Source: JAUILH01 sp965230535 (GTDB lineage Bacteria > Bacteroidota > Bacteroidia > Flavobacteriales_D > JAUILH01). From it: a stretch of 64,000 bases of DNA. Of this stretch, positions 62,017 through 64,000 are shown piece after piece. The translations under genes were made by a program, and so were the position numbers. How positions within the stretch are numbered: position 1 is the stretch's first letter; each line of letters begins with the position of its first letter. The stretch lies in contig OZ246009.1 in NCBI GenBank assembly GCA_965230535.1, positions 248,001 through 312,000 on the forward strand, in the 5' to 3' direction. The notes below the pieces were generated by a model that was not told the origin of the DNA, did no database searches, and saw nothing but the letters and a program-made list of their open reading frames with translations.

Positions 62017-62604
62017 TTAAATCAACTGCTTCAACTGGAGCTTCTGAATATACTTTCCGACAATATCAAATTCCAGATTCACAGAATCGCCAACTTTAAG
62101 TTGTTTAAAGCTGGTGTTTTCATAGGTGTAAGGAATGATGGCCAGAGAAAATTCCTGATCCTTCGAATTAACTACGGTTAGGCTGGTTCCGTTTACACAG
62201 ACAGAGCCTTTCTCCACAGTCACATGATCGGTATCGTATGAGATGGTGAAAATATAGCTGCCATTCTCATCCTGAATCTTAGTGCAAATCCCTGTACAGT
62301 CTACATGCCCCTGTACAATGTGGCCATCCAGCCTGTCACCAACTTTAGTGCATCTTTCCAGGTTTACAACGTCTCCAACAGATAAATTGCCAATGTTGCT
62401 TTTGTCCAGCGTTTCTTTAATGGCTGTTACCACATGTGTATCGCCTTCTTGTTTGACCACCGTTAAGCAAACACCATTGTGTGCAATACTTTGGTCAATT
62501 TTTAACTCCTTAGAGACTGAACTTTCTATGGTAAGATGAAGATTGCTTTGATCTTGCTCCAAGTGTTTGATTGTACCCAGAGACTCAATAATTCCTGTAA
62601 ACAT
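62017..62604 (-). CDS. ribE: Riboflavin synthase alpha subunit
   Basis: A 195-residue two-barrel enzyme: MFTGIIESLGTI, then the diagnostic NGVCLTV, DRLDGHIVQGHVD and VNGTSLTVV, with two lumazine-binding halves at about 1-90 and 100-190. It dismutates two 6,7-dimethyl-8-ribityllumazine molecules to riboflavin. Its ATG shares one base with the TAA of the upstream T9SS gene (TAATG), so the two are translationally coupled, an unexpected pairing. Confidence 0.95.
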   Translation of the reverse strand: MFTGIIESLGTIKHLEQDQSNLHLTIESSVSKELKIDQSIAHNGVCLTVVKQEGDTHVVTAIKETLDKSNIGNLSVGDVVNLERCTKVGDRLDGHIVQGHVDCTGICTKIQDENGSYIFTISYDTDHVTVEKGSVCVNGTSLTVVNSKDQEFSLAIIPYTYENTSFKQLKVGDSVNLEFDIVGKYIQKLQLKQLI

Positions 62605-64000
62605 TACTGCCCGTTTGCTTTTTTATCACTCGACACGGTTAAGTGGCCTTTCAGAACTTCTTGTTTAATTCCACTTAGACGAATCGTATTCACTACAATG
62701 ACATAATAATAAGTACCGTCAGAAACCAATTCACCAGTTTCCTGATTGGTCCCATCCCACTTAAGATCAGGATCGGTCGTTTCGAACATTAAAGATCCCC
62801 ATCTGTTAAAGACCTTCGCGTCAACAGACTCCACAAACTTGTATGGGAACGGAACAAAGTAATCGTTTGCCCCATCGTTATTAGGAGTGATAATGTTTGG
62901 AACCCAGTAATAAGGACAATTGTCAATACAAACAATGTTGCTGGGGTCACTTTCATTGCCATATTGAACAGAATCAATGGCCGTCACATAGTAACATCCG
63001 GCAATAGAGATATTGTTATTGTTGTGCTGGAATGTCGTATCCTGATTATTGTTAAAGGATTGAATTAGTACGAACTCAGAAGTATCTGTTTCAGCATAGT
63101 ACAGGTTATAAGACATCACGTCATCCGCACAAGTATTATTAGGATTATTCCAGGTCAGACTATTCAGAATGTTGTCACAGTCGTCTACAATACCCAATAC
63201 CGGAGGACAAGGTGCTTCCAAATCAATTGGTCTTGCACATACAATTTGAGACCAATTGTAAATAGGATCAATGATTCCCGGAGAAGAGTAGTTACCAATA
63301 CTTCTTATTTTATAGCAATACTCAGAACCGTTTACTAATCCCGTATCTGTATAAGTTTGTAGTGTTGTGGTAGCCAAAAGTGTGTATAAACCAGGAGAAG
63401 TTTCTCTGTACACTTCATAAGTATGATTGCTCCATGGCACAACTTCCTGCCAGCTCAATTCTACTCTGTTGTCTAGCGGATTGGCTGATAAAAACACAGA
63501 AGATGCTTCATTAGATGTTCCAATGTATAAAGTATCATCAAACGTTCCGGAGCCAGGTACCGACTCACCGATTACATGAAGGTCTACACGATATGTATAA
63601 GGACCGTTTACAGTATTTAGGAAATTGTCCACAAAACAAGTATCCGTTAAGGCCAATGAAGGACTCGTGTTGCTGGTATAAACCAGATTGGACGCCCCAT
63701 TAAATGAATTTCCGGGAGACCTGTAGGCCTGATAGTAGAACAGGTGATTGTTGAATTGAGTCAATGTGTCCAATTCTTTCGGCATAGCCCAGCAAACCTG
63801 ATCCAAACCTGATCCTGCATCTGTTGTTACAACCGACACGTTCGTAATCACAGGCACATCCATCATCAACTGAGCACATTGTTGATCGGAAACACAACTA
63901 ATGGTTGTAGGACCAAAACAGGCCACAACTATGTAACAGTAATCATTTCCAATTACCAAATCACCCGTATTGTCGAAAAAGCTGGTATCACCATGACTGG
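62604..64000 (-). CDS. T9SS type B sorted fibronectin III protein (5' partial)
   Basis: At least 465 residues, running off the window; the frame continues upstream through SHGDTSFFDNTGDL, so the TTG at 63959 is internal. It contains at least three fibronectin type III-like modules (VGDYCYIVVACFGP-type strands, then YEVYRETSPGLYTLLATTTL and SYNLYYAETDTSEFVLIQSF). It ends in a type B sorting domain (YYWVPNIITPNNDGANDYF, AKVFNRWGSLMFETTDPDLK, GTYYYVIVVNT). The C-terminus is complete at 62604 and overlaps ribE by one base. Confidence 0.85.
   Translation of the reverse strand, partial: SHGDTSFFDNTGDLVIGNDYCYIVVACFGPTTISCVSDQQCAQLMMDVPVITNVSVVTTDAGSGLDQVCWAMPKELDTLTQFNNHLFYYQAYRSPGNSFNGASNLVYTSNTSPSLALTDTCFVDNFLNTVNGPYTYRVDLHVIGESVPGSGTFDDTLYIGTSNEASSVFLSANPLDNRVELSWQEVVPWSNHTYEVYRETSPGLYTLLATTTLQTYTDTGLVNGSEYCYKIRSIGNYSSPGIIDPIYNWSQIVCARPIDLEAPCPPVLGIVDDCDNILNSLTWNNPNNTCADDVMSYNLYYAETDTSEFVLIQSFNNNQDTTFQHNNNNISIAGCYYVTAIDSVQYGNESDPSNIVCIDNCPYYWVPNIITPNNDGANDYFVPFPYKFVESVDAKVFNRWGSLMFETTDPDLKWDGTNQETGELVSDGTYYYVIVVNTIRLSGIKQEVLKGHLTVSSDKKANGQ

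Overview
The window is from a Bacteroidota chromosome, most likely Flavobacteriales; the family cannot be fixed from this sequence. The evidence is as follows. There are seven proteins carrying type 9 secretion (T9SS) C-terminal sorting domains of type A or type B, plus a TonB-dependent receptor paired with a DUF4249 lipoprotein. There are LytTR-type two-component systems, a Crp/Fnr regulator with the short Bacteroidetes-type helix-turn-helix, and promoters resembling the Bacteroidetes TTG...TAnnTTTG consensus. Shine-Dalgarno sites are almost absent. Apart from one tRNA-Ala and a candidate small RNA, the window is protein coding, and no insertion sequence, prophage, integrase or CRISPR array was seen.

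Layout. 1-3500: the start of a membrane-bound AraC-type regulator, tRNA-Ala(GGC) with a strong terminator, a MuiA-like DUF4139 protein and two secreted proteins of unknown role. 3600-7140: a Crp/Fnr regulator, a DinB-like protein and a run of six small lipoproteins sharing a five-cysteine layout. 7300-15360: a methionine/glutamine transaminase with its omega-amidase, then a leftward block of comF, a C1q-tipped repeat protein, a small T9SS protein, free methionine-R-sulfoxide reductase and an Ig-like lipoprotein. 15450-22390: a coiled-coil membrane protein, a large outer-membrane barrel protein and a peptide-binding lipoprotein. 22560-23320: a tiny cysteine-rich metallothionein-like gene and a SigZ-type sigma factor. 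23324-23742 is a non-coding stretch holding duplicated RNA hairpins and a terminator, ahead of a 1344-residue adhesin. 27800-38180: two small proteins (one HIRAN-like), a Pmp-like beta-helix adhesin, a TPR histidine kinase with LytTR regulator, and the DUF4249/TonB pair. 38250-42820: a SiaA/SiaB/SiaC-type partner-switching module in which SiaB is a tandem fusion, then rlmN. 42850-51050: a giant PKD-repeat adhesin and lepA. 51300-52840: a small membrane protein and metF. 52900-62020: a second LytS/LytTR system followed by three secreted-protein genes whose promoters share one architecture. 62017-64000: riboflavin synthase, coupled to the end of another T9SS type B protein that runs off the window.

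How it fits together. Much of the window concerns the cell surface: T9SS cargo, an uptake receptor and the signalling systems that may control them. The strongest new observation is a probable local regulon at 55.7-59.2 kb. A CATTCCTGAA element, with a second half-site 20 bp downstream, sits a constant 59-60 bp upstream of a TATGTTTG-like box in front of three consecutive secreted-protein genes, directly downstream of a LytTR regulator. Other candidates for undescribed biology are the five-cysteine lipoprotein array, the metallothionein-like/SigZ pair, the duplicated hairpin leader RNA before the 1344-residue adhesin, and the double-SiaB partner switch. Many start codons were moved inward from the longest open frame, and several genes appear to start with TTG or GTG.
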